DNA from: Prorocentrum cordatum
Taxonomy: Eukaryota; Sar; Dinophyceae; Prorocentrales; Prorocentraceae
NCBI GenBank assembly: GCA_963575745.1
Contig: CAUYUJ010014261.1
Span: 45,001-109,000 of the forward strand
Length of the DNA: 64,000 nt
Direction of reading: 5' to 3'
Below are positions 1 through 11,477 of the stretch, in pieces. The notes below the pieces were generated by a model. It did no database searches. It was not told where the DNA came from and saw nothing but the letters and a program-made list of their open reading frames with translations. The stretch's first letter is position 1. The number at the start of each line of letters is the position of its first letter. A program made the position numbers and the translations under genes.

Positions 1-56
1 GCTTTGTTGCTTGCCCCATTTTCCTCGTCGTTCCTTTTTCCGTTTCTCTGCAGCGT

Positions 57-526
57 CGTCGCTTTTGTCCCTTCCCTACAGCCTTCTCTTCTACTGCGTC
101 CGTCGCTTTCTCTCCTGTCCTAGAACCTTTTCCTGAAGCGTGTCGGTACAAACCGAAACGGAACAACGTCGCCTCTGAATCAAAGGGAAACCCCTTCCCT
201 TTCTTCCCTTCCCCGCCCGGGGGGGTAGCGGGAGAGGTCCTGGGTCAGATACGCCGCCCTCCCGGCGTCGCTTCTGTCCCTTCCCTACAGCCTTCTCCTC
301 CACTGCGCCCGTCGTTTTCTCTCCTGTCCTACAACCTTTTCCTGAAGCGTGTCGGTACAAACCGAAACGGAACAACGTCGCCTCTGAGTCAAAGGGAGAA
401 CCCTTCCCTTTTTTCCCTTCCCCGCCAGGGGGGGGGGGGGTCCCGGGGAGGGTCCTGGGTCAGATACGCCGCCCTCCCGGCGTCGCTTCTGTCCCTTCCC
501 TACAGCCTTCTCCTCCACATACGCCG
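57..526. repeat. Tandem repeat, ~212-bp unit, 2.2 copies
   Basis: Successive copies begin near 57, 266 and 481. The landmark GCTTYTGTCCCTTCCCTACA recurs at 61, 270 and 485, giving periods of 209 and 215. Copies differ by scattered substitutions and by the length of a G run. Both complete copies hold CCGAAACGGAACAACGTCGC. No gene is seen. Confidence 0.9.
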
Positions 527-1130
527 ACCCGTGACCAATCCAGGTCCTGGGAAGAGTGTGATTTTTGTGCAGCTCGCCTGCCTTTTTGAATGCTCCATAT
601 TCAATGCTTGTTGCATCCCCCCCGGCTTGTCGCAACCCTCGTTCACTTCCCCGGCTTTCGAGACCCCTTAATATTGAGCCGTGTAGGAACGCCCTGCGAC
701 CCATCTGATGCCGTCTCAAACCCCTCTCAGACATTTTTCCCTGCTCCTCCTCCATCGTTTTCGTCGTCCACGCCTGCTCCATCCTCTTCCTCCTTCTCCC
801 CCTTCTCTCCCTTTTCCATTTTTCCTCCTCCTCCTCCTCCTCCTCCTCCTGTTCCTCCTTCTCTTGCTCCTCCCCCCCCCCTTTTCCTCCTCCTTTTCCT
901 CCTCCTCCTCCTCTTCCTCCTACCCCCCCTCTCCCCCCCTTTGCCGTCGAGAGCCGATGCCTCCAGAGTCGGCGGCACAGGCCGTAAGGCCCGCGCAAAA
1001 ATCATTGTTAATCCCCCCCCGCCGGTGCTGTTTTTTCTCAATCAAAGTGGGCCCTTCGACGCTCGCACCCGGTTTTTTGTCAGGGAAAGTCTTCCTGCTC
1101 AAACTGGCCCCCTGGCCCCCGGGTTACAAC
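527..1130. other. Gene-free spacer with long polypyrimidine tract
   Basis: From about 725 to 945 the plus strand is almost pure C/T (TCCTCC-type). The long open frames here are compositional and no protein motif is visible. Confidence 0.6.
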
Positions 1131-1640
1131 AACAACGGCTCCCGCCGGAGACTTCCTTACAATTTAGCCAGGACCCCCGCTCCCGCCCGAGACTGCCTCT
1201 CATTTTATTCAGGAATCGCGCTCTCGCTTGGGACTTCCTTACAATTTATTCAGGAATCCTTTTCCTGGCGCTCTGGAGTCGCGCTCTCGCTGGGGACTTG
1301 CTTGCAACTTACTGAAGAATGACCTTGCGTTGGATTGTCCTGCAATTTGCCCAAGCGCCGCGCTCCCGACACCCAGGCACCCAGGAGTCGCGCCTGTTGT
1401 GGCCTCATGTGCATGCCCCTCGTGGCCCCGCTGTCGCCATTTGTGTCCCCCTCACTGTCCTACGTGGCCCAGATGCTACCCTCAGTGGCCCCATAGTTGC
1501 CTTCTATGGCCCCGCATTATCTGCACTTCGTGGCCCCCTGTCGTTCGCGCTCTTCGTGGGCCCATACGCATTCCCTTCGTGTCCCCGCTGTCGCCCTTCG
1601 TGCCCTACTTCGTGTCCTTGTGGCCCTGCTGTCGTTTTCT
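1131..1640. repeat. Degenerate tandem repeats (ACTTCCTTACAATTTAT-type, then GTGGCCCC-type)
   Basis: Between 1131 and 1370 a unit of about 55 bases recurs around ACTTCCTTACAATTT and CGCGCTCTCGCTKGGGACTT. From about 1385 to 1640 a second motif, TTCGTGGCCCCGCTGTCGCC, repeats irregularly. Confidence 0.7.
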
Positions 1641-1659
1641 CTCGCTCTCGCTTTCGCTC

Positions 1660-1697
1660 GTCGTCGCCGCCGTCGTCGTCGTCGCCGTCGTCTTCGA

Positions 1698-1751
<54 letters not shown>

Positions 1752-1755
1752 GGTT
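1660..1755. repeat. (GTC)n microsatellite
   Basis: Nearly pure GTC triplets, compact around 1699-1751. The following 230 bases (1756-1985) are unique and show no gene. Confidence 0.95.
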
Positions 1756-1992
1756 GGTCCCCTGTCCGTCCCTCTTGGGGTTGGGTCGACGGTCCGCGGT
1801 CGCCCCGCCGACGCTGCCGCTGGCCAGGCCGACGGTCCGCGGCCGCCCCGCCGCTTGCCGGGGCCCGGCCTGCAGGGAAGAAAGGTATACCCCCCGAAAG
1901 GGGCTCGATCGAAGACGAAAAGGGCGGGTATCGAGGGTTTGGGAAATACGCGTTATTGGACACTCGAGCATATAAGGGCGAAGAATATTAAA

Positions 1993-2078
1993 ATGATTGT
2001 TGTTGCTGTTGCCGTTGCCGTTGTTGTTGGTGTTGTTGTTGATGTTGTTGTTGTTGTTGCTGTTGCTGTTGCTGTTGC

Positions 2079-2110
<32 letters not shown>

Positions 2111-2410
2111 GTGTTGTTGTTGTTGTTGTTGTTGGTTGTTGTTGTTTGTTGTTGTCGTCCCCCCCGCAAAACCACCCCACGACCTACCCCGCGACCCACC
2201 CCGCGACCCACCCGCGTCCCAACCCACGACCCACTTGCGACCCACCCGCGACCCACCCCGCGACCCACCCGCGACCCACCCGCGACCCACCTGCGACCCA
2301 CCCCGCGACCCGCCCGCGACCCACCTCGCGACCCATCCGCGACCCACCCACGACCCACCCGCGACCGACCCGCGACCCACCCGCGACCCACCCGCGACCT
2401 ACCCGCGACA
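1993..2410. repeat. (TTG)n microsatellite joined to CGACCCACCCG minisatellite
   Basis: TTG triplets with GATGTT/GCTGTT variants run to about 2155. From 2170 to 2410 an 11-base unit, CGACCCACCCG, repeats about 20 times. Open frames of Thr/Pro/Arg or Val type are by-products of the repeats. Nothing is recognised from 2411 to 2850. Confidence 0.95.
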
Positions 2411-2849
2411 GATCCACATTGGCTGAAGAGATGATCGGCACCTGCGGCGGGCTCGTTGTATAATTTGTGAAACGCTGGCGCCTGCGGTAGGCTTCTCTAG
2501 AGTCTCGCAGTCTGCCGCCCACCGCCCCCTCACTCTTATCCGCATCTGGGGGGGGTGCGATGCATTACAGATATACATATTTAGAGAGAGGTCTATGCAT
2601 GTTAGTGCAGGAGCATATCATGTAGATGCATACACATATCCGCCACCTTGCCCCTGTGTCACGAAGTGGATGGTCCCCAGGTTCCTTGCTCATCCCCGGA
2701 GCATCAGCCTGCAATCCTGAGAATCCCAACAGCCGACTGGGATTTGGTGGTCTAGAGCGTGTCCTCTTCCCCCTCCCTTCTTCCCTGTCGGGGAGGGGTT
2801 TTCCCCTCCCCCTACCCCTCCCCTGGACCTGGATAGGGCGCCCCGCGAG

Positions 2850-3440
2850 CGGTCAGAGCGTCCAAGGTGGCCCAAGATGACCCCAAGAGGGCGTCAGAGA
2901 CCCCACGATGAGCTCCAAGATGGCTCAAGATAGCGCAAGATGCCCCGAGATGGCACCCAAGATGCTCCAAGACGCCCCAAGACTGCTCCAAGACAGCGCT
3001 AAGATGCCAAAAGAGCCCCCCAAGGATGCCCCCAAGAGGCCAACATCTTCCAAACACCATAGGCAAATCAATGCGTTGTGCTTTCTCGCCGTTTCGCTTC
3101 CGATGGCCATTCGAGGCCTTAAGATAGCTCCAAGATGGCCCAAGATAGCTCCTTGGGGGGCTCCCGAGGGGCGAGACTATTTAAGGGACCCCCCTATGTC
3201 GATCGATGTCCTCCAAGAAGCGCCCAGGAGGCCCCAAGAGGCCCCAAGTTGGCCCCAAGATGGCCCCAAGAGGCCCCCAAGAGGCCCCCAGGCCCCCCAA
3301 GAGGACCCCAAGCGGCCCCAAGAGGCCCCCCCCGAGGCACCCAAGACGCCCACGAGTCCCCCAGGACCGCCAAGAGACCCGCAAACGTCCCAAGAGGCCA
3401 CCAAGAAGCGCCTGAGAGATATCCCAAGAAGCTCCTAGAG
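2850..3440 (+). repeat. CCAAGAGGCCCC-type array, copy 1
   Basis: Plus-strand array of CCAAGA and GGCCCC blocks, spaced 9-13 bases. It is the reverse complement of the CTTGGGG arrays at 14.3, 46.5, 53.7 and 60 kb. A CT-rich tract follows at 3475-3560. Open frames rich in RGPQEAPKRPP or GLLGASWG are products of the repeat. Confidence 0.85.
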
Positions 3441-3879
3441 GCATCCAAGAGACCTGTGGCCATTTTGCTTGCCCTACTCCTCCTGCTCCTCCTTCCTCCT
3501 CCTCCTCCTTCTCTTCCTCCTCCTCCTCCTGCTTCTCCTCCTCATCCTAATTCATCCTCTTTCTCCCCACTGCCTTATCCATGCATCCAGCCTCTTCCTT
3601 GTCCTCCCCTCTCCTTCGCACGGTTCGGCAGTCCCCCTCTGTCCTCCAGCACTTCCCTGATCACCTCAGCTCGCCTGGACATCGTTTCTGGATGGGCTTG
3701 CGGGGGTACGCGAATCGTCTGGAATTCGTCTCGGGGCCTGGACCCCGAATGCTCAAATCTCTTGAGGCGTCCCGCGTGCCCAGGAGTGCTCCCGCGTTGC
3801 GTTCTCGGGGCCAAGAGGGCTCCCAGACGGGCGCCGAGAGGGCCCCGAGAGGCTGCCCAGACTGCAAAAGGGGGTGACC

Positions 3880-4330
3880 CGAATATCCTCCAAGACGCCC
3901 GAGGAGATGGCCCCGAGACGACCCCACGAAGACTTCGGGACGCCCCAAAGGAGCCCCAGTGGCCTCCCAAGAGGGCCCCAAGGGGCCAACGTCACAGATT
4001 TCTGCTGGGTGCTCCTATGAGTGTAGTGTCCGTTTCGTCTTCCCGGCGCCCCAAGATGCCCTAAGAAGCCTCCACGATCGCCCCAAGACGGTCCAAGAGG
4101 CCCAAAAGATGGCCCAATACGACCGAAGAGGGCCCCAAGACAGCCCAAGAGGCCCAAAGGCAGCCCATATAAAGGCCCAGCAAAGGAAACACAAACCGAA
4201 CATCAGAGTATTCCGCCCCAAGAGGCCCCCAGGGGGCCCCAAGAGGCCGCCAAGGGGCCCCGCGGGGGCCCCCCTAAGACGCCCCAAGATACCTCCAAAC
4301 GGTTCCCAGAGGCCTCAAAACTGCCTCCAC
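3880..4330 (+). repeat. CCAAGAGGCCCC-type array, copy 2
   Basis: Same motif and orientation as the array at 2850. It ends in a conserved core at 4344-4366 followed by a tetranucleotide microsatellite. Confidence 0.85.
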
Positions 4331-4343
4331 GACACACAACACT

Positions 4344-4366
4344 GGCACGGTGACGGGATGGGCCGA
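4344..4366 (+). repeat. Conserved core GGCACGGTGACGGGATGGGC at array end
   Basis: The same core, with a few changes, closes the arrays at 5844-5867 and 6902-6924, and a looser copy lies at 46914-46940. At 4344 and 5844 a simple-sequence tract follows within about 60 bases. Confidence 0.65.
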
Positions 4367-4427
4367 CGGCCATCACAAACATCCTTACAGAATGCATACA
4401 TGCAGCATCCATGCATGCATGCATTCA

Positions 4428-4474
4428 TACAGACAGACAGACAGACAGCAAGCCAGCCAGCCAGCCAGCCAGCC

Positions 4475-4515
<41 letters not shown>

Positions 4516-4645
4516 GGCATACGTTCACACAGTCAGACATGCATGCAGGCTTGCATGCAGTCATACGAGCATGCGTAACTACGCATACATATACATATAC
4601 AGTATATACATATACATATGCATATACATATACATATACATATAC

Positions 4646-4684
<39 letters not shown>

Positions 4685-5180
4685 CATACATACATACATA
4701 CATACATACATACATACATACATACATACATGCATACATACATACATACATACATACATACACACATACATACATACAAACATACAGACAGACAGACATA
4801 CATACAGACATACCACTACAAACATGAATGCGTGCATCCACACATACATACGTACACAAATGCATACAACCATACACACGTATATACATACATACTTACA
4901 TACACAGGCACATACCATAATTCAGCCATACACATACGTACATACAAACATACATACATGCATACAATTACATATACATATGCATACACATATGCATGTA
5001 CGTGTACAAATGTGTGCATATATATATATATATTTATATAAACATATATACACCATACATACCGATAGTTATATACTGAGATGCATGTGTCGATACATAA
5101 TTTGAATATACGGTATATACATATGAAACTATGTGTGACATACATACGAATGACCGGCAAACAATATACATATATATAAC
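4428..5180. repeat. (CAGA)n, (CATA)n and (TATACA)n microsatellite block
   Basis: CAGA/CAGC repeats run to 4515. TATACA and CATACA tracts run from about 4575 to 5180 with interruptions. Tyr/Thr/His/Ile open frames in several phases are spurious. Confidence 0.95.
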
Positions 5181-5379
5181 TCGATATAACTGCATATGGA
5201 CATACGCAATCGTACCGCGAGGCACTGGGCGGAGTGGCCGAAAATCTCATGGAAACGCCAATGCAGAAACTAACACTCGGTCACGGGCCGGCAGGCCCAA
5301 ATCCAAGAATCCCTGGGGCTGCTCAAGTGTTACCGCATTCTTCCTGGGGCGAGTCGCGTGACCTCGTTCAAGAGACTGG

Positions 5380-5835
5380 AGGGCCGCACAAAGGGCCAAG
5401 AGGGTTCCACGAGGCGCTCAAGATGGCCCGAGAGCGCTCCAAAACCCCCAAGATGGACCGAAGACGGCCCAAGAGGCCAGGCTAAACACATGTCCCAACA
5501 AGATTTCTGAGGTTGGCGTTCTCGCCTCTTCGAGACTCTCCAACTCTCCAAGACGGCCGAAGAGGCCCCGAGATCGCTACAAGACGGCCCACACGGACCC
5601 CCAGGGCCCCCCCCCCAAACAACCCAAGATGGCCCCGAGACGGCACAGGCCCCCCCAAGAGGGTCCAAGAGGGGAAGCGAACTGACGCACGGATGGCCCG
5701 CGAGACCACCAGCAGGTCCCAAAGAGGCCCTCACAGGCCGCCAAGACGTATCCAAGATGCCCCAGAAGTGCCTCCAAGATGCCCCCAGAGGCTTCCCAGA
5801 AGACCCCTGGAGGCCTCTAAGAGGCCTTCTTGTCC
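5380..5835 (+). repeat. CCAAGAGGCCCC-type array, copy 3
   Basis: Same motif as the arrays at 2850 and 3880. It ends in the conserved core at 5844-5867. A (CT)n tract follows at 5874-5930 and (TG)n at 6018-6106. Confidence 0.8.
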
Positions 5836-6024
5836 ACGACCCAGGCACGGAGGCGTGATGGGCCGAAGCCTTCTCTCTCTCTCTCTCTCACTCTCTCTCC
5901 CTCTCTCTCTGGTTCATTGTGGTTTCCCTCTCTCTCGTTCTCTATGTGTTTCGCTCGTTGTAGTTCGTTTGTTTTTTGTTGTTTGTCTTTCTGTATCTAT
6001 ATGTTGTATGCATATAAGTGTGTG

Positions 6025-6065
<41 letters not shown>

Positions 6066-6284
6066 ATGTATGCGTGTGCGCACGTGTGTGTGTGTGTGTG
6101 TGCGTGTTCGCAACCGTGACGTGAGTCACGAGTTGGCGTGCCCCCATGTCCATTCAAAACATGTGTGTTGGGCACTGCAACTATCATCCAAGGGCCGAGA
6201 CCCCAACGTTCCAACATAGATTCCAGGCGCTAGTGGGTGTGGTTGGGCTCGTTTGCGTGGATCTTCCAGCGTCTCGGAAGCCCC

Positions 6285-6880
6285 CAGGACTGGTCAAGAG
6301 GGTCCCAAGAGGCCCCCAAGAGGGTCCAAGATGGCCCCGAGTCGCCCAAATGTCACTCTCCAAGACACCCAAGATGACCCAACAGGCTCCCACGACGCCC
6401 CGAGAGGGCTCCAAGAGCCCCCCCAAGACGGCCCCGAGATATCACAAAATCAGCCTTTGGGTGTTTGAAAGATCGCAGTGTTCTCGACCTGCTCGGGCTG
6501 TTGACGCTCCAGGGCGGCCCAAGAGGCTTCCAAGATCGCACCAAGACGGCCGAAGAGGCCCCCAAGGGCGACCCCAGACAGTCCAGATGGCTTCAAGGCG
6601 GCCCAAGAAGTCCACAAGACGGCCCACTGGGACCCCAAGGAGGCGCCCAGGGGAGGCCACAGAGGGAACACAGAGCCAAATCTTCAATCACGTCGCCACA
6701 AGATGGCCCCCGATACCGCCAGCATGCCCCCAGGAGACCCCCCGCAAGCTCCAGGAGGCATCAAAGAGACCCAAGTCAGAACCCAACAGGTCCTGAAGAG
6801 ACCCCATGAAGCCTCCAATATATGCTCGAATCAGAGAAGCTTCCAAAAGGCCTCCCAAGAGATCCCCGCGGACATCCCGT
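6285..6880 (+). repeat. CCAAGAGGCCCC-type array, copy 4
   Basis: Same motif and orientation as the preceding arrays, ending in the conserved core at 6902-6924. Bases 6925-7080 are unremarkable. Confidence 0.8.
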
Positions 6881-7079
6881 AGGCCTATGATCTACAAGCG
6901 TAGCACGGTGGCGGGACGGGCCGAAGACTACCCTGTGTCCATTTGTAATTACACACGCAAATATACACACCCATAAACGGTATAGTCCACGACTTGTTGT
7001 GCCAAAACGAACGTTTTGTCTTACTAAGCACGGATGGGGCGCGCGAGGTAAACGGAGAGGGGAGGAGATAAGGAGGTGA

Positions 7080-7597
7080 TGAAAAAAAAACATGGGCGGG
7101 CGAGCGGGACGGCGGCGGGCGGGCGGGCGGGCGGGCGGACGGCGGGCGGTTCGGAATGTGATGAAATCTTTAAAAACAAGTTCTTTCTTGCAGCGGGAGC
7201 CTCTGGACTACTGGGTCTTGTTGTGGAAACGGGGTTTGTTGAGTACGCGGTGTTGTCTTGGAGACGGAGGCAATTGAATACAGAATGGTGCACACTGCGC
7301 GGAAGGTGGGCGCGCGGGCGGCCGGCGGGCGGGCGGGCGAGAGGGCGGCGGGCGGGTCGGGATTCGAATCGATTCCTTACGGGTTTTCTCTTGCAGCGGG
7401 AGCCGCTTGAGTACTTCGCGTTGTCTTGGGGGCGGGGGCTGTCGAGTACAGGGTGGTGCGTGCCACGCGGAAGGCGGGCAGACGGGCGGGCGGGCGGCGG
7501 GCCGGCGGGTCGGGATTGCGATCGGCTCCTGAAGGATCCCCCTTGCAGCGGGGGCCTGTTGAGTATGGGGTGCTATCTTGGTGACGGACGCTGTTGG
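7080..7597 (+). repeat. GC-rich tandem unit with recurrent TTGCAGCGG
   Basis: Three degenerate units contain a (GGGC)n tract, then a pyrimidine-rich CTTGCAGCGGGAGCC, then TTGTCTTGG. The CTTGCAG marks lie near 7188, 7391 and 7542. Each resembles a 3' splice site, but no coding exon follows. A matching fragment, TTGTTGTCTTGGACACGG, lies to the right of the 7598-8613 element, so the element probably interrupted this array. Confidence 0.7.
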
Positions 7598-8087
7598 GTA
7601 ATGTCAGCTTGTGATCAACAAATCCGTGGGGGGCGCGTTTAAACAATTGTTCCCTTGCTCGGGCGAATCGCGGGGTGGCGCCCGCCAGATTGAAAATCAA
7701 CGGGGCGGCGCCGGTGATTAGCGCCGATGCCCCGCCGCCAACGAAGGGCAATGCGGGGGTGTTTGGAGGCAAGGGCGGACCAAGGCGCCCCTACTTCTGT
7801 CGAGCCGATGCCGGCCCGCGGGCAAGGCGGGCTGGGCGCAGCAAGCGGGGGATTTGCCAAGCAGGTCACGTCGCCGATTTTCCAAGCGCCTCCTGGCGCC
7901 GAAAACGGCCATGCGTCGAGGACTGGCCCTTCGGCGGGGTGACCGAAACCAGCTGCGCGCAGCATGCTTTGCAAGCCCCCCTTTCCTTCCCCAGCCGATC
8001 GTCGGACACGGGCAAGGCGGGTAGTCCTCCTCCTCCCCTCTGTCGCCGCCGTCCCCCGCCCTACCTGCGCCCGTTTCCAACGGCCGC

Positions 8088-8133
<46 letters not shown>

Positions 8134-8313
8134 GACGAGGACGAGGGGAACGGACGGCGGACGGCAGGTTGCGACGGCGGCGACTACGACGACGCACTGC
8201 GAATGCCCTGTGTGGGGGTGGGGTGCTGCGCAGGCGGCCCGCTGTAGTCGACGACGACGATGACGACGACGACGAAGACGACCGACGCTGACAAGGACGA
8301 CGAAGAAGAAGAG

Positions 8314-8359
<46 letters not shown>

Positions 8360-8613
8360 GCAGCAGCGGCAACGACGACGACGCCTGAGAGGGGGAACGA
8401 TAGTTTGCCTCGGATGTGTGCGACCCTCAATAGCAACTTCTATACGAAAGGCAAACGGTTTGAGGCTGTCACGCAGGGGGTACACGATCCCCTCGGCGGC
8501 GCCAGCGACGACCCCCTGGCACGCGTGATTCAAAAAAGGGTTCGCGCCCCGCGGGGTCTATTCATCAACCCCGGGGGGAGGGGGGCCTTTTGTTAATCAC
8601 AAGCTGACATTAC
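7598..8613. mobile_element. 1,016-bp TIR element (non-autonomous, MITE-like)
   Basis: The left end GTAATGTCAGCTTGTGAT (7598-7615) is matched by its exact reverse complement at 8596-8613. The match extends inward to 24 of 25 bases. The interior holds (GAC)n tracts at about 8088-8132 and 8250-8385 and no recognisable transposase. The outer flanks share TCTTGGNNACGG, so it seems to sit inside the tandem array. No clear target-site duplication was found. Confidence 0.8.
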
Positions 8614-8739
8614 AGGTTGTTGTCTTGGACACGGGGGCTGCCCCCCAATATTCATGGAACTTGAAAAGGACGGGTCTTTCGGGGAACCGCACGAACACGT
8701 GGATATTAGCAAAACTGCGCGGAGGGATCTCGAATGGAC

Positions 8740-9290
8740 TATACCTCTCTCTCTCTATCTATATGTATATATATATATATATACATACATGTAAATACAT
8801 TTATATATATATATATACATATGTAAATATAAAGATGCCGGATGTGTGTGTGTCCCGAGAATCGAGTTGGAGAATCCCCAATTCCCCTGAGCTCTCCGCC
8901 CTCTCGCGGACCCCAAATGGGCAGAATTCCCAGGGCCTCCCGCATGCAACGACCCCGCGCGGCATTTGTTGGAAGTCAAGAGGACCTTAAAATGTGCCAC
9001 AAGGGCTCCAATAGGCACCCAAGACGATTCAAGGCCAAAGAAAGCTCAAAGACGCCCAAGACGGCTCCACGATGGCCCATGAGCCATGAGGCACACAAGA
9101 TGTCCCAAGAGAGGCCGAAGCGCTCTCCCAAGAGGGCCTCTATGAGGCCAACATCATGCACTCTCCGTAGGTTTTGAAGCGATGTTGGCGCTCCCGCCGT
9201 TTCTGGATCCCGACGCTTCAAGACGACCCAAGAGGCCCCAAAGATCGCCCCAAGAGATCCCCAAGAGGTCGCCAAGACGGCCCGAGAGGA
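8740..9290. repeat. TA-rich microsatellite followed by CCAAGA-type array
   Basis: (CT)n and TATATA/CATACA tracts occupy 8745-8832. A sparser CCAAGAGG array covers about 8970-9290. Confidence 0.7.
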
Positions 9291-9400
9291 CCCCAAGCGA
9301 CGAGGCCTGTTCCTCCTCACCTCGCGGTCGTCCCACTCCTTCCCCCTCCTCCAGCCTCCTCAGCCTGCTCCGCTCAAGTTCGATCGATTCTGGGACGTTT

Positions 9401-9533
9401 CGAACCAAGAGATGCGACGATCAGTGGTGGGCTCCTCCTCCTCATCACCATCCTCCTCTCCTCCTCTTTCTCCCCCCCACTCCACTCCACTCCTCCTCCT
9501 CCTCCTCATCATCATCGTCATCAGCATCATCAG

Positions 9534-9571
<38 letters not shown>

Positions 9572-9645
9572 GCATCATCATCATCATCACTTTCTCATCG
9601 ATCGACCGATTGTGCGACGAGTCAGGCCAAGAGATGCGACGAACA
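9401..9645. repeat. (ATC)n microsatellite bounded by direct repeats
   Basis: CCTCCT then ATC/ATCAGC triplets fill 9440-9600. CCAAGAGATGCGACGA occurs at about 9408 and again at about 9630, framing the simple-sequence tract as a direct repeat. Confidence 0.75.
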
Positions 9646-9649
9646 GGTG

Positions 9650-10448
9650 CCCTATCAAGCTTCTGCAGCTCTGTAGCTTGTGAAACAATCACGGCGGCAA
9701 ATTGTTCACCACTTTCCCTGGCGCGCTGGCGCCACGGGGGCCCAGAGAAATCCGCGCTGAACGCCACAAGTTTACGTTTCATGGCGAAATGTCTTCTTCG
9801 AGTTAGTTTGTTCCTGCGTGTGTTTCTGATAATGTGTGTCCTTTTTCTTGTTATGTTTCTTCTTCTTTATATTGATGGCGTTTATGTTTACGGCGACTTT
9901 TCTTCTTCGACGAAACCGCCCATAACCGTGCGGGTGACCCCGAAGCCCCACCGACGCACCACACGGGGTGGCCAGCACCCCATCCGGGGGGCCCCCGAGC
10001 GCACGCGGGAGCGCCCAGGAGGAGTCGACGAGAGACCCTGGTAGGCCTTGGCCGAGGCGGGGGGACTGGGAGAGTTCGTCGGCGGCGGGCGAGGGGGGAA
10101 CATAAAAAGGAGCAGGCCTTCTCAGAAGGCGGCGGGACTTCTCAGAAGCCCTCGCGCCTCCTTCGGGGAAGACTTAGAAAACTTCTGAGCAGGTCGGGGG
10201 ACTTCCGAACCTTCTGAGAAGGCTCCTCCTTCTCATTCCCCCCTCGCTCGCCGCCGAGTTAGCGCAGGGGGGGGGGCCTGCCATCGCTCGGACGTCTCCG
10301 TACATGTTCTGGTTTCTGGCGCTTTTGTTGAGCAAGACGACCCCAAACTGCTCGTCGACGGTCGTCGCCGAACAACAACATGCACACGTCCGATAGATGC
10401 CAATGTGACCGTTGTTTCTCGCTTCTGTGAAGCGGTCGTCAGGGCTGA
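9650..10448. other. Gene-free stretch with a small palindrome pair
   Basis: GCCTTCTCAGAAGG near 10117 and CCTTCTGAGAAGGC near 10209 form an inverted pair. Nothing else is recognised. Confidence 0.5.
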
Positions 10449-10574
10449 ACCTAAACGGTGTGTTTCGTTTTCGTCTTGTTTCCGTTGTTCCTCGTTTTGT
10501 ATCCGATCCGCCTTTACCGCAAAACGAAACCGAAACGAAAACGGCCCACGAAAGCGTCAGAACACCGTTTAGGT
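10449..10574. mobile_element. 126-bp fold-back with perfect 13-bp terminal inverted repeats
   Basis: ACCTAAACGGTGT (10449-10461) and ACACCGTTTAGGT (10562-10574) are exact reverse complements. GTTTCGTTTTCG-like sequence next to the left arm is mirrored by CGAAACGAAAACG next to the right arm, so most of the element can fold on itself. Confidence 0.7.
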
Positions 10575-10589
10575 CCACCCCTGGCGGTC

Positions 10590-11135
10590 GTTGCCCGGGG
10601 GGGGGTGGGGGGGGGGGGCGGCGCTGGTGCGCGTCCGCGCCACCAGCGCATCGACCGCCCGTGCGCACCACAGCATGTACGGGGGGGTGGTCAGGGCACT
10701 TTCAGGGACGGCCAGGAGGGGTGCGTCCAAGAGGGGGGGGGGGGGGGGGGCGCAAATCATGGCTTGCGGCACGTGCGTTGCCCAGGGGAGGGCCAGAGAC
10801 GTAATGCAATAAGAAAAGGCGCCATGACATCTGGGAAGGTATCATGGCCCCCGCCATGATATCCACGCCGGTCATAACCCCCCTCTTTGCCGCCCCCGAC
10901 AGCTTGGGGGAGGGGGGGGGCGCCCGGGCAGCGTGCGTTTCGGGAGAAGCAACAGCTCACAAGGGGGAGGAGGAGGAGGAGGAGGGGGAGGAGGAGGAGG
11001 AGGAGGAGGAGGAGGAGGAGGAGGAGGAGGAGGAGGAGGAGGGAGGAGGAGGAGGGGAGGAGGGGGAGGAGGGGGGGAGGGGGAGGAGGGGGAGGAGGGG
11101 GAGGAGGAGGAGGAGGAGGAGGAGGAAAATTGGGG
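10590..11135. repeat. poly-G runs and (GGA)n tract
   Basis: G runs lie at 10598-10620 and 10732-10750. A GGA/GGGGA tract covers 10966-11130. Glu/Gly-rich open frames here are compositional. Nothing is recognised at 11136-11336. Confidence 0.9.
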
Positions 11136-11336
11136 GGGGGGTCCAGCGAAGGCGCTGCGCGCAGCTGGCTGGTTCCTGGCTCCCCGGGGGCGGCCGCACG
11201 GGCCGTGCGTCCGCGCACGCGCGCCCAGCGGCTGGGGGGGGGGAGGGCCGAGGCCCGCCGCCCGAACGTCAGGCTTCGCGGAGGGGGCACGTTGCACTCC
11301 ACGCGTGCGGTCGGACCCAGGATTAGGTCGGGCGTG

Positions 11337-11477
11337 TCCCCCATACAGGGGGATGTTCGACGAACAAATGAAAACATAGACCACAAATGCTCAAATGATG
11401 CCCGAGAGTACTACTCAAAAAATAGTCCCCAGACTGTTTTTTGACTATTTGTGAATATTCCCCCTGTAGAGGGACCG
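11337..11477. mobile_element. ~140-bp fold-back
   Basis: The left arm carries TACAGGGGGATGTTCGACGA and then ACAAATG. The right arm, reverse complemented, carries TACAGGGGGAATATTCACAA and then ATAG. About 30 bases pair imperfectly. Downstream, GAGGGTACCCTCC occurs twice (near 11547 and 11608). Confidence 0.6.

Noticed and set aside
590-1322. Overlapping Pro/Ser/Leu-rich open frames of 200-240 codons
   Set aside because: They lie on a TCCTCC tract that is open in several phases on both strands; no motif or splice signal supports coding.
1504-2463. Long open frames with Asn, Gln, Val or Arg/Thr/Pro runs
   Set aside because: These are products of the GTC, TTG and CGACCCACCCG repeats and occur in every phase.
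4533-5105. HTYIHTYIHTY and MYVCMYVCMYV open frames
   Set aside because: Direct translations of CATA microsatellites.
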